Of a stretch of DNA of 35,582 nt, positions 24,507 through 33,200 are shown piece by piece (position 1 is the first letter of the stretch; the number at the start of each line of letters is the position of its first letter). The stretch lies in contig CAJUFI010000018.1 in the NCBI GenBank assembly GCA_910585665.1, positions 34,646 through 70,227 of the forward strand, read 5' to 3'. This DNA is from an uncultured Acetatifactor sp. (GTDB lineage Bacteria; Bacillota; Clostridia; Lachnospirales; Lachnospiraceae). Under the pieces are notes generated by a model. It ran no database searches. It was not told the DNA's origin and saw only the letters and a list, made by a program, of their open reading frames with translations. A program made the translations under genes and the position numbers.

Positions 24507-25958
24507 ATGTATAGAAAGAGGGCAGGGGGATGGCTGAAGCATCTTGACTTCATCGTGCTGGACATATTGTGTCTGCAAGCTGCTTTTCTGCTGGCTTTTG
24601 CGGTATGTACGGGTCTTTCCAGTCCTTATGCGAACGATGCATATCAGGAGATTGGCATTATTCTTTTATTGGCATGTATCTGTGTGACTCTTTTGTCTGA
24701 TGCTTTCAGCGGCGTACTGAAGAGAGGCCGTTATGAAGAGTTTGCTGCAATGCTGGAACAAGCCTGTCTCATAGAAGCTGTCATCATAATTTGTCTGTTC
24801 ACTCTACAAAAAGAAATAAGCTATTCCAGATTTATTATCTATTTAACGGGCGTGTTGTATGTCTGCATTGGGTATTTTGTCAGATGCCTATGGAAAGCGA
24901 TTCTGTCCCGGCGCAGATCAGTAGTGGAACGGCATTCATTGCTCGTGGTGACAGAACAGGCATTGGCCGAGCAGGCGGTAAAGGATGCCATGGAGCAGGA
25001 GACGGGACAGTTTCTGGTAACAGGTGTTGCAATCCTGGACAGCGATATGCGGAATCAGGAGATTCTCGGTGTCCCGGTTGTGGCAAAGGTGGATAGTGTG
25101 GCAGAGGCTGTGTGCCGCAGTTGGGTGGATGAAGCGCTAGTGGTGTTGCCAAAGGAAAGGCCTTATCCAGGAAAACTGATAGAACAGTTGGCTGGGATGG
25201 GGATGGTGGTTCATTTCAGCGTCTTCCGTGCGGAGGAAGCGGGAGAGATGCATCAATCTGTAGGGCGTTTTGGGGATTATACAGTACTTACTACTAGCAT
25301 CAGTATCGCGACACCGGTGCAACAGCTGGCCAAACGTATGCTGGACATTGTCGGAGGAGCAATAGGGTGCTTGATTACGGGCATTCTTTTTTTGTTTTTG
25401 GCACCTGCGATATTCATTACTTCACCAGGACCGATTTTTTTCACCCAGGAAAGGGTGGGGAGAAATGGAAAACGCTTTCGTATCTATAAGTTCCGAAGTA
25501 TGTATATGGACGCAGAAGAGCGAAAGAAGGAATTGCTAAAACTGAACCAGCATGGAGATGGGCTGATGTTCAAGATGGAAGCCGACCCGCGTATTATTGG
25601 CTGTAAGATTCTTCCAGATGGAAGAGTGAAAAAAGGGCTTGGAAATTTTATAAGAGATTGGAGTTTAGACGAGTTTCCGCAGTTTTTCAATGTGCTGAAA
25701 GGAGATATGAGCCTTGTAGGAACCAGGCCGCCGACATTGGATGAGTGGGAGAGATATGAACCGCACCATAGGGCAAGACTTGCTGTCAGGCCAGGAATCA
25801 CAGGGTTGTGGCAGGTCAGCGGAAGGAGCAAGATAACAGATTTTGAGGAAGTTGTAAGGCTGGATACAAAGTATATAGTGGACTGGAGCATGGCGTTGGA
25901 TTTGAAAATTTTGCTTAAAACAGTGAAAGTAGTGATTTTCAGGGACGGAGCCATGTAA
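24507..25958 (+). CDS. Polyprenyl-phosphate sugar-1-phosphate transferase (exopolysaccharide initiation)
   Basis: The 483-residue protein has four N-terminal membrane helices, a CoA-binding-like cytoplasmic domain (about 140-270), another membrane segment (IGCLITGILFLFLAPAIFI), and the C-terminal catalytic domain with GPIFFTQERVGRNGK, YKFRSMYMDAEER, DEFPQFFNVLKGDMSLVGTRPP and the PGITGLWQVSGRS signature. This is the WbaP/CpsE/EpsL type, which transfers a sugar phosphate from UDP-sugar to undecaprenyl phosphate. ATG 24507 is chosen for AGGAGG upstream and the position of the first helix; ATG 24459 is also possible. The donor sugar cannot be told. It begins a short operon with the Wzz-like gene. 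Confidence 0.9.
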   Translation: MYRKRAGGWLKHLDFIVLDILCLQAAFLLAFAVCTGLSSPYANDAYQEIGIILLLACICVTLLSDAFSGVLKRGRYEEFAAMLEQACLIEAVIIICLFTLQKEISYSRFIIYLTGVLYVCIGYFVRCLWKAILSRRRSVVERHSLLVVTEQALAEQAVKDAMEQETGQFLVTGVAILDSDMRNQEILGVPVVAKVDSVAEAVCRSWVDEALVVLPKERPYPGKLIEQLAGMGMVVHFSVFRAEEAGEMHQSVGRFGDYTVLTTSISIATPVQQLAKRMLDIVGGAIGCLITGILFLFLAPAIFITSPGPIFFTQERVGRNGKRFRIYKFRSMYMDAEERKKELLKLNQHGDGLMFKMEADPRIIGCKILPDGRVKKGLGNFIRDWSLDEFPQFFNVLKGDMSLVGTRPPTLDEWERYEPHHRARLAVRPGITGLWQVSGRSKITDFEEVVRLDTKYIVDWSMALDLKILLKTVKVVIFRDGAM

Positions 25959-26007
25959 AAGTTGGTAGCTGATAATAAAATTATTTTTAGAAAATAGGAG
26001 GACAGTA

Positions 26008-26868
26008 ATGGGTTATAAAGAAGAATATGAGCAGGAGATTGACCTAAAAGATATGCTATTTCATATCCTGTACAGATGGCGTTCTATCTTGTTGGCCATG
26101 ATTCTGGTAGGTGTTGCTGCAATAGGTTATGTGGTGGTATATAATCTGATTACCCTTCCGGGAGAGCGGGCTGAGGTGCGAGGGGAAATGCAGGAACAGA
26201 TGAGGGTTCAAGAAGAACTGGAAGGAGTGGCGGCGGAACAACAAGACGCAGCGGCAATAACGGAGGTTAAGGATCGGATTCAATTATTGGATGAGCAGTT
26301 GGGTGAGTTGCAGAATCTAAGTCCTGTGAAATATGGTGCCATAGGCATTGCTGTCGGTCTCTTTGGAATGATGTTCCTTTATGGGATTGCCTATGTGCTC
26401 AGCGATAAGCTACGGGGAGAGCGTGAGCTTTTAGAAAGGTATGGATATCATTTGCTTGGGACATTCCCGCGCCGACGTAAGGGAAAGGCGTTGACCGGTT
26501 TTGATCATGTTCTGGAGAAGAAGGAGGGGGGATCTGGACAGGCTGCAGAAGAGGAGACATATGGGATTATCTCAGCGAACATTACGAACCTTGCAAAAGA
26601 TGGGGGGTTGTTCCTGATGACAGGGACTGTGGATATAGGGAAGTTGCAGCGTCTTACGAAAGCAATATTGCCGATGCTACAGAAGAACGTGATGTTGGCA
26701 GTGGGCGCAGACATGAATCGAACAGCGAGTACAGTGGAATCATTAGGGGAATGCGATGCGGTAATTCTGGTGGAAGAGAGAGGAACATCTTTACGGGGAG
26801 GGATACAGAAAGAGCATGAGAACATCGCTGCACTGGAGAAGCCAGTAATAGGGTATATTGTGCTGTGA
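26008..26868 (+). CDS. Small Wzz-like chain-length protein with degenerate kinase-like tail
   Basis: The 286-residue protein has two transmembrane helices, at about 27-49 and 109-132, enclosing a short coiled-coil-prone region of about 60 residues, the Wzz/CapA layout but with a small external domain. The C-terminal part (about 190-286) resembles the fold order of BY-kinases (LFLMTGTVDIGKL; CDAVILVEERGTS; IGYIVL), yet the Walker A Lys-Ser/Thr is missing and no Walker B acidic pair or Tyr cluster is seen. It may be a non-catalytic regulator of polymer length or export. AGGAGG precedes ATG 26008. It follows the sugar transferase by 49 bp. Confidence 0.7.
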   Translation: MGYKEEYEQEIDLKDMLFHILYRWRSILLAMILVGVAAIGYVVVYNLITLPGERAEVRGEMQEQMRVQEELEGVAAEQQDAAAITEVKDRIQLLDEQLGELQNLSPVKYGAIGIAVGLFGMMFLYGIAYVLSDKLRGERELLERYGYHLLGTFPRRRKGKALTGFDHVLEKKEGGSGQAAEEETYGIISANITNLAKDGGLFLMTGTVDIGKLQRLTKAILPMLQKNVMLAVGADMNRTASTVESLGECDAVILVEERGTSLRGGIQKEHENIAALEKPVIGYIVL

Positions 26869-26896
26869 TATCCCCCATTATGTTTGAAAAGTGATT

Positions 26897-26966
26897 ATCT
26901 CCCGGCTTTCGGCTACAGTATATCAGAGGGTATTTCTGATAAGCTGTTAGATGAAAGCTGGGAGAT
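26897..26966. terminator. 70-nt nested hairpin between converging operons
   Basis: ATCTCCCGGCTTTC (26897-26910) pairs along 14 bases with GAAAGCTGGGAGAT (26953-26966), and an inner stem TATCAGA/TCTGATA extends it. It lies between two convergent operons, so a two-way terminator is likely, though T-runs are weak. Confidence 0.6.
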
Positions 26967-26977
26967 TTCTGTATGCC

Positions 26978-28132
26978 TCAGGAAATCAAATCACGGATTG
27001 CTTCCATTATAAGTGTTTCCGCATCATAATCATTTTTGTAATCGTTCTGTCCGTTCAAGCTGGTGTAATCAAAGCAGAGATAATATTTCAATTCATCTTC
27101 CAGATATTCCTTATAGTTATCATAGGTCAATTGGCACTTACCAGCATGCATATATGCCAGCATCAGACTGTTTATCCATGAACCATAATGGAGTGAATCC
27201 TTGTAATGGTTTATATCGGTTGTGATATCCGTTAAATTATTGAAAGAGAACAATTTAATGTTGCTGTAGGGCAGAATTTGTTCAATCACTATTGTCTCTG
27301 CTTCGTGTTGCCTGTAAATGGTTCCATCGGCTAATAATTTTCCCCACCATACAGCGCTATATGGCGGGAAGAAATAATAGAATGTGACATCAGGATACTC
27401 TTCGGCCAATGATGTAATGTTCTGGCGGACGGTGCCAAGTACAATCTCCTTTTCCTCCTCTGTCAGATGAACTGGCTCTTCGGGAGTTTGGAATTCTATG
27501 CCATCAGGGCATACTGCGTTTATGCCATATACTTGGTAAGCAGCCCAGTTCGAATATGCATCAAAGGATGTGATGCCTCCTTCAAAATCCTCAGAATTCC
27601 GTTCCAATAACATAGGATATATCCTACCAAAAATCACGTCTCTGTTGAAGAGATAATTGACATCATTGAAGAGATAATCATCGTATAAGTAAGTAGGATA
27701 TTTGCCTAAGTCCTGGCGCAGGGCATCTTTATCTTCGATAAATTTCTGCATATCCAGACCTCTGACAATGGTCTTCAGGTTAGGATTACTCCTTAATGCG
27801 ACAATTAAGCTGTCATTGATTTCCTTATAAGACCCGCCGGAGTAAGCTACTTTGATGGAAGTAGTTCCAAAAATCTCATCCATTTCAGAGGTCTTGAAAT
27901 TTTCTGCCATAGAGGTTCCTGTAATCAGAGCATCATATTCAAAATGTTTGATGATTCCGTCATTCTGACTCCTCTGATTGTTCAAGGTATAAAAGTAGTC
28001 TTCCAGGTATGGCGGATGGTAATGAAAAAAGGGATCCACATGAATCACCAGTGCGGCGATAGGAAGTAAGGCGACAATGGGCAATAGGAAATGGAGCAAT
28101 AACCATATTCTTGGTTTTATCTTCTGGTTCAT
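26978..28132 (-). CDS. SGNH/DltD-like partner of an MBOAT O-acyltransferase
   Basis: The 384-residue protein has an N-terminal transmembrane helix (about 10-31) and a long extracytoplasmic region with an SGNH-like arrangement: ITGTSMAENF with candidate nucleophile Ser 74, and HYKDSLHYGSW, which could supply the catalytic Asp and His. Such proteins (AlgJ/AlgX, DltD, PatB types) take an acyl group passed across the membrane by an MBOAT protein and place it on a surface polymer. It lies 11 bp after the MBOAT gene, with AGGAGG in that gap. The acceptor is probably the polymer or protein made by this locus; that is inference. Confidence 0.78.
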   Translation of the reverse strand: MNQKIKPRIWLLLHFLLPIVALLPIAALVIHVDPFFHYHPPYLEDYFYTLNNQRSQNDGIIKHFEYDALITGTSMAENFKTSEMDEIFGTTSIKVAYSGGSYKEINDSLIVALRSNPNLKTIVRGLDMQKFIEDKDALRQDLGKYPTYLYDDYLFNDVNYLFNRDVIFGRIYPMLLERNSEDFEGGITSFDAYSNWAAYQVYGINAVCPDGIEFQTPEEPVHLTEEEKEIVLGTVRQNITSLAEEYPDVTFYYFFPPYSAVWWGKLLADGTIYRQHEAETIVIEQILPYSNIKLFSFNNLTDITTDINHYKDSLHYGSWINSLMLAYMHAGKCQLTYDNYKEYLEDELKYYLCFDYTSLNGQNDYKNDYDAETLIMEAIRDLIS

Positions 28133-28143
28133 TCTTATACCTC

Positions 28144-29589
28144 CTAAAAATTAAAATAAACGAAAACCGATTCACTGCTCAGGCATAAAAAGCTCCATAT
28201 AAAAGCTATGGAAGAGGGTACTAGCAAAAACCAGCTATTCTTTTTCAGGTTCCGATAGTTGTTTTCCGGCATCAAACATATGCCATATCCGGACAGAATA
28301 AAGAGCAGCATACTAAATCCCCTGACGCGCCCATTGATGGAGACAAGGTGTAGTGACTCCAGTATAAATGCCATCTCTGGAAGCACGAAGGAACGGATCA
28401 GGCCATCGCTGACGGACATGTCCTGGAAAGTAAATATTTTATCCAAGATGGATGCCCATTGGACTATGCTTTCAGACCTGAACAATAGCCATAAAATATT
28501 GACTGACAGGAAAGTAGCGCCCCAACGGACGACCACATTTATCTTTTTCTGCTGTTTTTCAAAGATTCGGTCATAAATGCTGAATGCTCCATGCAAAAAT
28601 CCCCATAGGATGAATGTCCAATTGGAACCATGCCATATCCCGCTGACTAAAAATACTATCATCGTATTGAGATATGTACGGGATTTGCCTTTTTTGCTCC
28701 CGCCTAAGGGTATATATATATATTTGGTAAAAAAGGCGGTCAATGAAATATGCCATCTTTTCCAGAAGTCCCTTATGGAGACTGCTTTGTAGGGGGAGTC
28801 GAAGTTTATGGGCAGCTGGATATTCAGCATGGAGGAAACGCCGGCTGCCATGTCTGAATAGCCGCTGAAGTCAAAGTATATTTCAAAAGTGTAGGATAGC
28901 ATAATCAGGATTAGATCCATGGACGTTGCAGTCTCAAGGTTAGAGTATCCCCAATTGACAGCTGCGGCGAAGGTGTCCGCCAATATCACTTTCTTGAATA
29001 GTCCGAAGCTGAAAGTTTTTATGCCGCAGGCGATATTGTACCAGTCAATCTTTTTTAGATTATTATCATTCAGCTGTTTCATGAATCCTTCAGGCTCATT
29101 GAGCGGGCCCATAAGGATTTTGGGGAAGTACAATATGTAGGCGAGATAATCCAACAGGTTCGGAGAGATTTTTCCCTGGGATACGTTCACGGTATACATG
29201 ATTTGCTGGAACGTGAGGAAGCTGATTCCCAGGGGCAATATAATTGCTTTTAGAGGGGATTGATCTTCCTCAAGTGTGGCATTATAATATGCAATAAAAT
29301 AATTGATATATTTAAAACAAAGCAATGTGACTATATTACATATGATGTCTAATATTAACAGCGCTCTTTTCTTAGGAGAATGAACAATGGCCATTGCTAT
29401 GCAATAATTGACAAGTATGCTGATGCCTAAAAAGAAAGCATTATACCAGTCTCCGTATAGGTAAAAAAGCGCGCTTCCTATGATAAGGACAAATATGCCG
29501 CATGTAGGGGTTATTTTATTAAGCGTGAAGTAGGTGATAATCAATAATGGCAGAAAGGCCATTATAAAAATATAGGAATTGAATTGCAT
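28144..29589 (-). CDS. MBOAT-family O-acyltransferase (AlgI/DltB/PatA type)
   Basis: The 481-residue polytopic membrane protein has the MBOAT core: LPLGISFLTFQQIMY, FDFSGYSDMAAGVS, FWKRWHISLTAFFTKYIYIPLGG (interrupted here by no gap but quoted in part), and the invariant His 320 in SGIWHGSNW. It moves acyl groups, usually acetyl, from a cytoplasmic donor across the membrane. AAAGGAG lies eleven bases before the ATG on the coding strand, and a TATAAT-like -10 is visible at 29631-29636, without a good -35. It is the first gene of a two-gene operon with the SGNH-like protein. Confidence 0.9.
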   Translation of the reverse strand: MQFNSYIFIMAFLPLLIITYFTLNKITPTCGIFVLIIGSALFYLYGDWYNAFFLGISILVNYCIAMAIVHSPKKRALLILDIICNIVTLLCFKYINYFIAYYNATLEEDQSPLKAIILPLGISFLTFQQIMYTVNVSQGKISPNLLDYLAYILYFPKILMGPLNEPEGFMKQLNDNNLKKIDWYNIACGIKTFSFGLFKKVILADTFAAAVNWGYSNLETATSMDLILIMLSYTFEIYFDFSGYSDMAAGVSSMLNIQLPINFDSPYKAVSIRDFWKRWHISLTAFFTKYIYIPLGGSKKGKSRTYLNTMIVFLVSGIWHGSNWTFILWGFLHGAFSIYDRIFEKQQKKINVVVRWGATFLSVNILWLLFRSESIVQWASILDKIFTFQDMSVSDGLIRSFVLPEMAFILESLHLVSINGRVRGFSMLLFILSGYGICLMPENNYRNLKKNSWFLLVPSSIAFIWSFLCLSSESVFVYFNF

Positions 29590-29753
29590 GGCGGCAAAGG
29601 CTCCTTTGGCATGTTTTCTGAAAGTAAAATATTATATTAACAAATATAATTTTAGCTTAAATACAATAAATATGCAAGGGGAAAGACGTGTGCGGTTCAG
29701 GAGATTATCTATATGAGGATTTTGGAGGATTAGATTCACAAATTCAGGGCGTA

Positions 29754-29860
29754 TTAAGGAAATGCCTCCAAATAACCTACGCAAGCCTGTTGCAAAATTT
29801 ACAGATTTTATCAGGTTTACTCTAAACAAAATGCGTAGATTATTTTCCGGCAGTTCCTAA
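29754..29860. mobile_element. Diverged 107-bp MITE-like element (copy A)
   Basis: The ends are inverted repeats: TTAAGGAAATGCC...AAATAACCTACGCAA at the left and the mismatched reverse complement (ATGCGTAGATTATTTTCC...CAGTTCCTAA) at the right. Length and end sequence match copy B, but the interior and parts of the arms have diverged, so this copy is older. No transposase ORF is inside. A target duplication could not be fixed. Confidence 0.65.
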
Positions 29861-30066
29861 GTGTGGATTTGAACAAAAGATTGTTAGAGTGATAGGCTTT
29901 CCGAACCGGCGTGGCTGATATTCGGATAGGAAAAGCGCAAGCGAATTTCATAGACGAAATATGATTTGATATTTGTCAATATTTGTCGATGAGATGGCTT
30001 TGTAAGTATATTTGGGGATTTGATATCATAGAAGTAAGCTGGACATACATATGAATTCGTTTTTTC
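29861..30066. other. Spacer between element copies A and B
   Basis: No ORF is supported in these 206 bp. The string GGAAAAGCGCAAGCG (from 29929) recurs, one base shorter, at 35377 upstream of the VapB-like gene, together with a similar ATTTYATA tail. ATATTTGTC is tandemly repeated near 29970. This may be the leftover upstream region of a lost antitoxin-type gene. Confidence 0.35.
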
Positions 30067-30173
30067 TTAAGGAATTGTCTACAAATAACTGCTGCAAGTT
30101 TATGGCAATTTTTATTGTATTTCCGGGCTTTTGCCTGAAGCAATTGCAGCAGTTATTTTCCGACAATTCCTAA
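30067..30173. mobile_element. 107-bp MITE-like element (copy B)
   Basis: Left end TTAAGGAATTGTC and AAATAACTGCTGCAA; right end TTGCAGCAGTTATTT and GACAATTCCTAA. The arms form a near-perfect inverted repeat of about 28 bp. Its first 54 bp are identical to 35529-35582. It ends 46 bp before the NACHT gene and contains TTGCCT (30131) and TATTTT (30154) with 17-bp spacing, so it could supply an outward promoter. Confidence 0.8.
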
Positions 30174-30219
30174 TAGGAAGAAGCATAAAGACGGGAGTTT
30201 TTTGCAAAGGAGGTTTTCT

Positions 30220-33200
30220 ATGGTCATAATAGAAGCTTTGATAGACTTTAGGGGCATTATTACTGGACTGGGCGAAATGTTGAAGGAACTGGTGGCGGTA
30301 TTTGCCACAAGAAAAAGGAAACGCCAGCTGATTAATCTTTTATATCGGACAGCCGGAAAAGAAGGTCAAAAAAGGAATGTAGCAGATTTTTACGGTTATG
30401 TCAACCATAAGCTGAAAGCTGTTTCATGGAATACATCGCAGGTCTCGGATTACAGCATAAGAATGCTGAAAAATGATTTGAAGGCGAACGCAAGCCAGAG
30501 ACAAATGATTTTTATTTTAGGAGATCCCGGCAGCGGAAAATCTACATTGATGCTGCATCTTGCTTTTTGGCATTGCATTTATAACAATTTGGACAAAAAG
30601 AATTCTGCCAATGACAACTTAATGCACCAGGGGATATTGTACTGCAGTATGCGAGACTATCACAGTTTGGAGGAACTAAAGGACGACTTGGACAATAATC
30701 TTGAAGCTTTGTTTTTAGATGGATTCGATGAGTTTATTGTCTTACGGAATAAATCGGAAAAAGAAACATTAGAAGAATTATTATGTCTATTGCTGGATGC
30801 TAAATTGAATATATTCAGAAAAATATACATATCCAGCCGTAGAGAACCATTTAAGACCAATCTGAAAAAAGCATTGAAAAAGAGAAATCTGAATGGATAT
30901 CAGCCTCAAATCATAGAAATCTGTCCCTTTGACCGAAAGCAGATTTTAGCATTATATAGGAAAAAAAGCAAAGAAAAAAACCGATACAAGATGCAGGTAT
31001 ATCTGTCTAAGCATGAAACAATTTTCCGCATTCCGCTACTGATAGAATATGCGGATTCTATCAAGAAAGAATACCCTGGAAAAGAGACGCCGTCCCTTTT
31101 TCAGGCGTTGAATGCGATTGTAAAGGATGGGATAGAGAGGGAAGGGAAACAGTGGCACAGCAGACAAGGAATAGGAAAAAATTGGGACAAGGAAAAGAAA
31201 TTTGCCTATGAGAAAAACGCCTGGACTTTTATCCTTACAATGTGCCAGATTATGGTGCAGGCTGGTTCATATAGTTTCAGGGCCAATGACATTGAAAAAG
31301 CTAGCCCTGGATTAGAAAAACGTGAATTCTTTTTCTCAACAGGACAATTAATCCACAAAATAAATGAAGAGACGTATGAATTTATCCATTCATTGTTTTA
31401 TGAGTTTTTTGTGGCGAGGCTTTTGGTATCGCTTAATGGTGTCTCATTTGGACAAAGAAAGCTCTTATTAGCTGCTGATGACAGGAACTATGAAAACTTT
31501 TACGCATATTGGCTTAAGGAGCTTCCGGCGGAAGCCTTTGATGCCAATATGACAGGTGATTCTCTTCTGAAAAAAATAGAGAAATCAATTGAAAGCTATG
31601 TGCCATATGATAAAGAGCAAAATTGCATGGATATGGCAGAGCAGCTCTGTAATATGATATCTGCAGAGAGTGTTTCTCTTAAAGAAAAACCGGAGATTGC
31701 GGTGTATGGCATCTTATGGCTGTTTCCGTTGGTGAGAGAGATAACGTGGAAATCATACAATCTGTCTTTTACGGAAATTAGCGACTTGATGGAAGGCGGC
31801 AACCTTTCCCTTACAGATGGAAGGCTGAAAGAGACTTCAGATTTGCGATGCTTTTCCCCTTTTCGTAACCTTGATATACGGAATAATCATATTACTGCTT
31901 TGGGGCAATTGAAGAATTATGATTCATTTGATAGTTTGTGTTTGTATGGAAACCGAATTGAATCACTTGAGCCGTTGAAGAATATAGATATCGCAAAACT
32001 GGAGATATCTATATGGGATGAAAAGGGGTTGGGTGAGCTTTTTTTGTTGCCGGAATGCGATTGTTTTATTGATTTGCAGGGGGAATCCACTCTATATATA
32101 AAATTGGAGCAGCTTCAAGCAAACAGGGCACATTGGCGTCTTGCTTTTGTACCTGCCATTACGTCTTTCCGACTATATTATAATGAATTTCAATCTGGAG
32201 TTCAGATGAGTCAGATTTTGGAAGCTGCTTTTAACCTTACATTGAAATCCTTTTATACAGAAAAAGATTTCAAACAGACAGTATTTGATTTTGGAAAAGA
32301 AGTCGCTAAATATTTCTATATGGGGAAAAAGTACAAAAGGGCGTTTGAGATTTTTGAGCAGTTGAAATTGGTGGCAGAAAAAGCGTGCGATGTTGATGAA
32401 AGAATGCTGAAAATAGCAGACGGCTGGAAGGGTCAGATTTTGGCTAAAACGGGAGAATATAGTCGTGCAATTCCATTGCTTAAATCCGCATGCGGAGAAC
32501 GTTTGGAAGATAATCTGGACAACGAAACAAAGATTATGTGGTATTGGTTGATGGTGAGTATATATCGGGAAAACGGCAACTTCAACAGAAAGGATTATGG
32601 AATCAATGATGTTTTTAAGACAATGTTCTTATGGGGGAGAGAATTATATGACAGGGGACATTATGAGGATGCAGAGGAAGTTTTTGATGAACTTTATCAG
32701 AAACAAAAGGAGGATTTGGGAGAAAGACATGAAGACACTTTAAAGTCGCAATGGTGGCTCAGCTTGACTCTATATGAGGAGGCTAAATACGACGAAGCCA
32801 AGACGATGCTGTATGAATGTTGCGAAGGCAGAAAGGAGACTCTTGGTCAAAAACACGCGGACACCTTAAGCGTGCAATGGAAGCTCGGCTCAATTTTATA
32901 TGATGAGAAACAGTACGAAGAGGCCAAGGAAATGTTGTATGAATGCTTCGAGGGCAGAAGGGAAGTCCTTGGCGAAAAGCATGTAGACACCTTAAGTGCA
33001 CGATTGTGGCTAGGCTTGACCCTTTATGGGGAGAAAAAGTATGAAGAGGCCGAAAAGATATTGAATGAATGTTACGAAGGTAGAAGAGAAGTTTTAGGAA
33101 AACGACACGAAGACACTTTAGATACGCAATGGTGGCTCGGCTTGACTTTATATGAGGAGGGGAAATACGAAGAAGCTGAAAGGACGCTGTATGAATGCTA

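Noticed and set aside
26570..26660. Active BY-kinase (Walker A) in the Wzz-like protein
   Set aside because: The segment reads GTVDIGKLQ with no GKS/T, and no Walker B or Tyr cluster follows.
27130..27150. Possible attachment site repeat of the tRNA-Leu 3' end (TACCAGCA)
   Set aside because: Only eight bases match, inside the SGNH-like gene; expected by chance.
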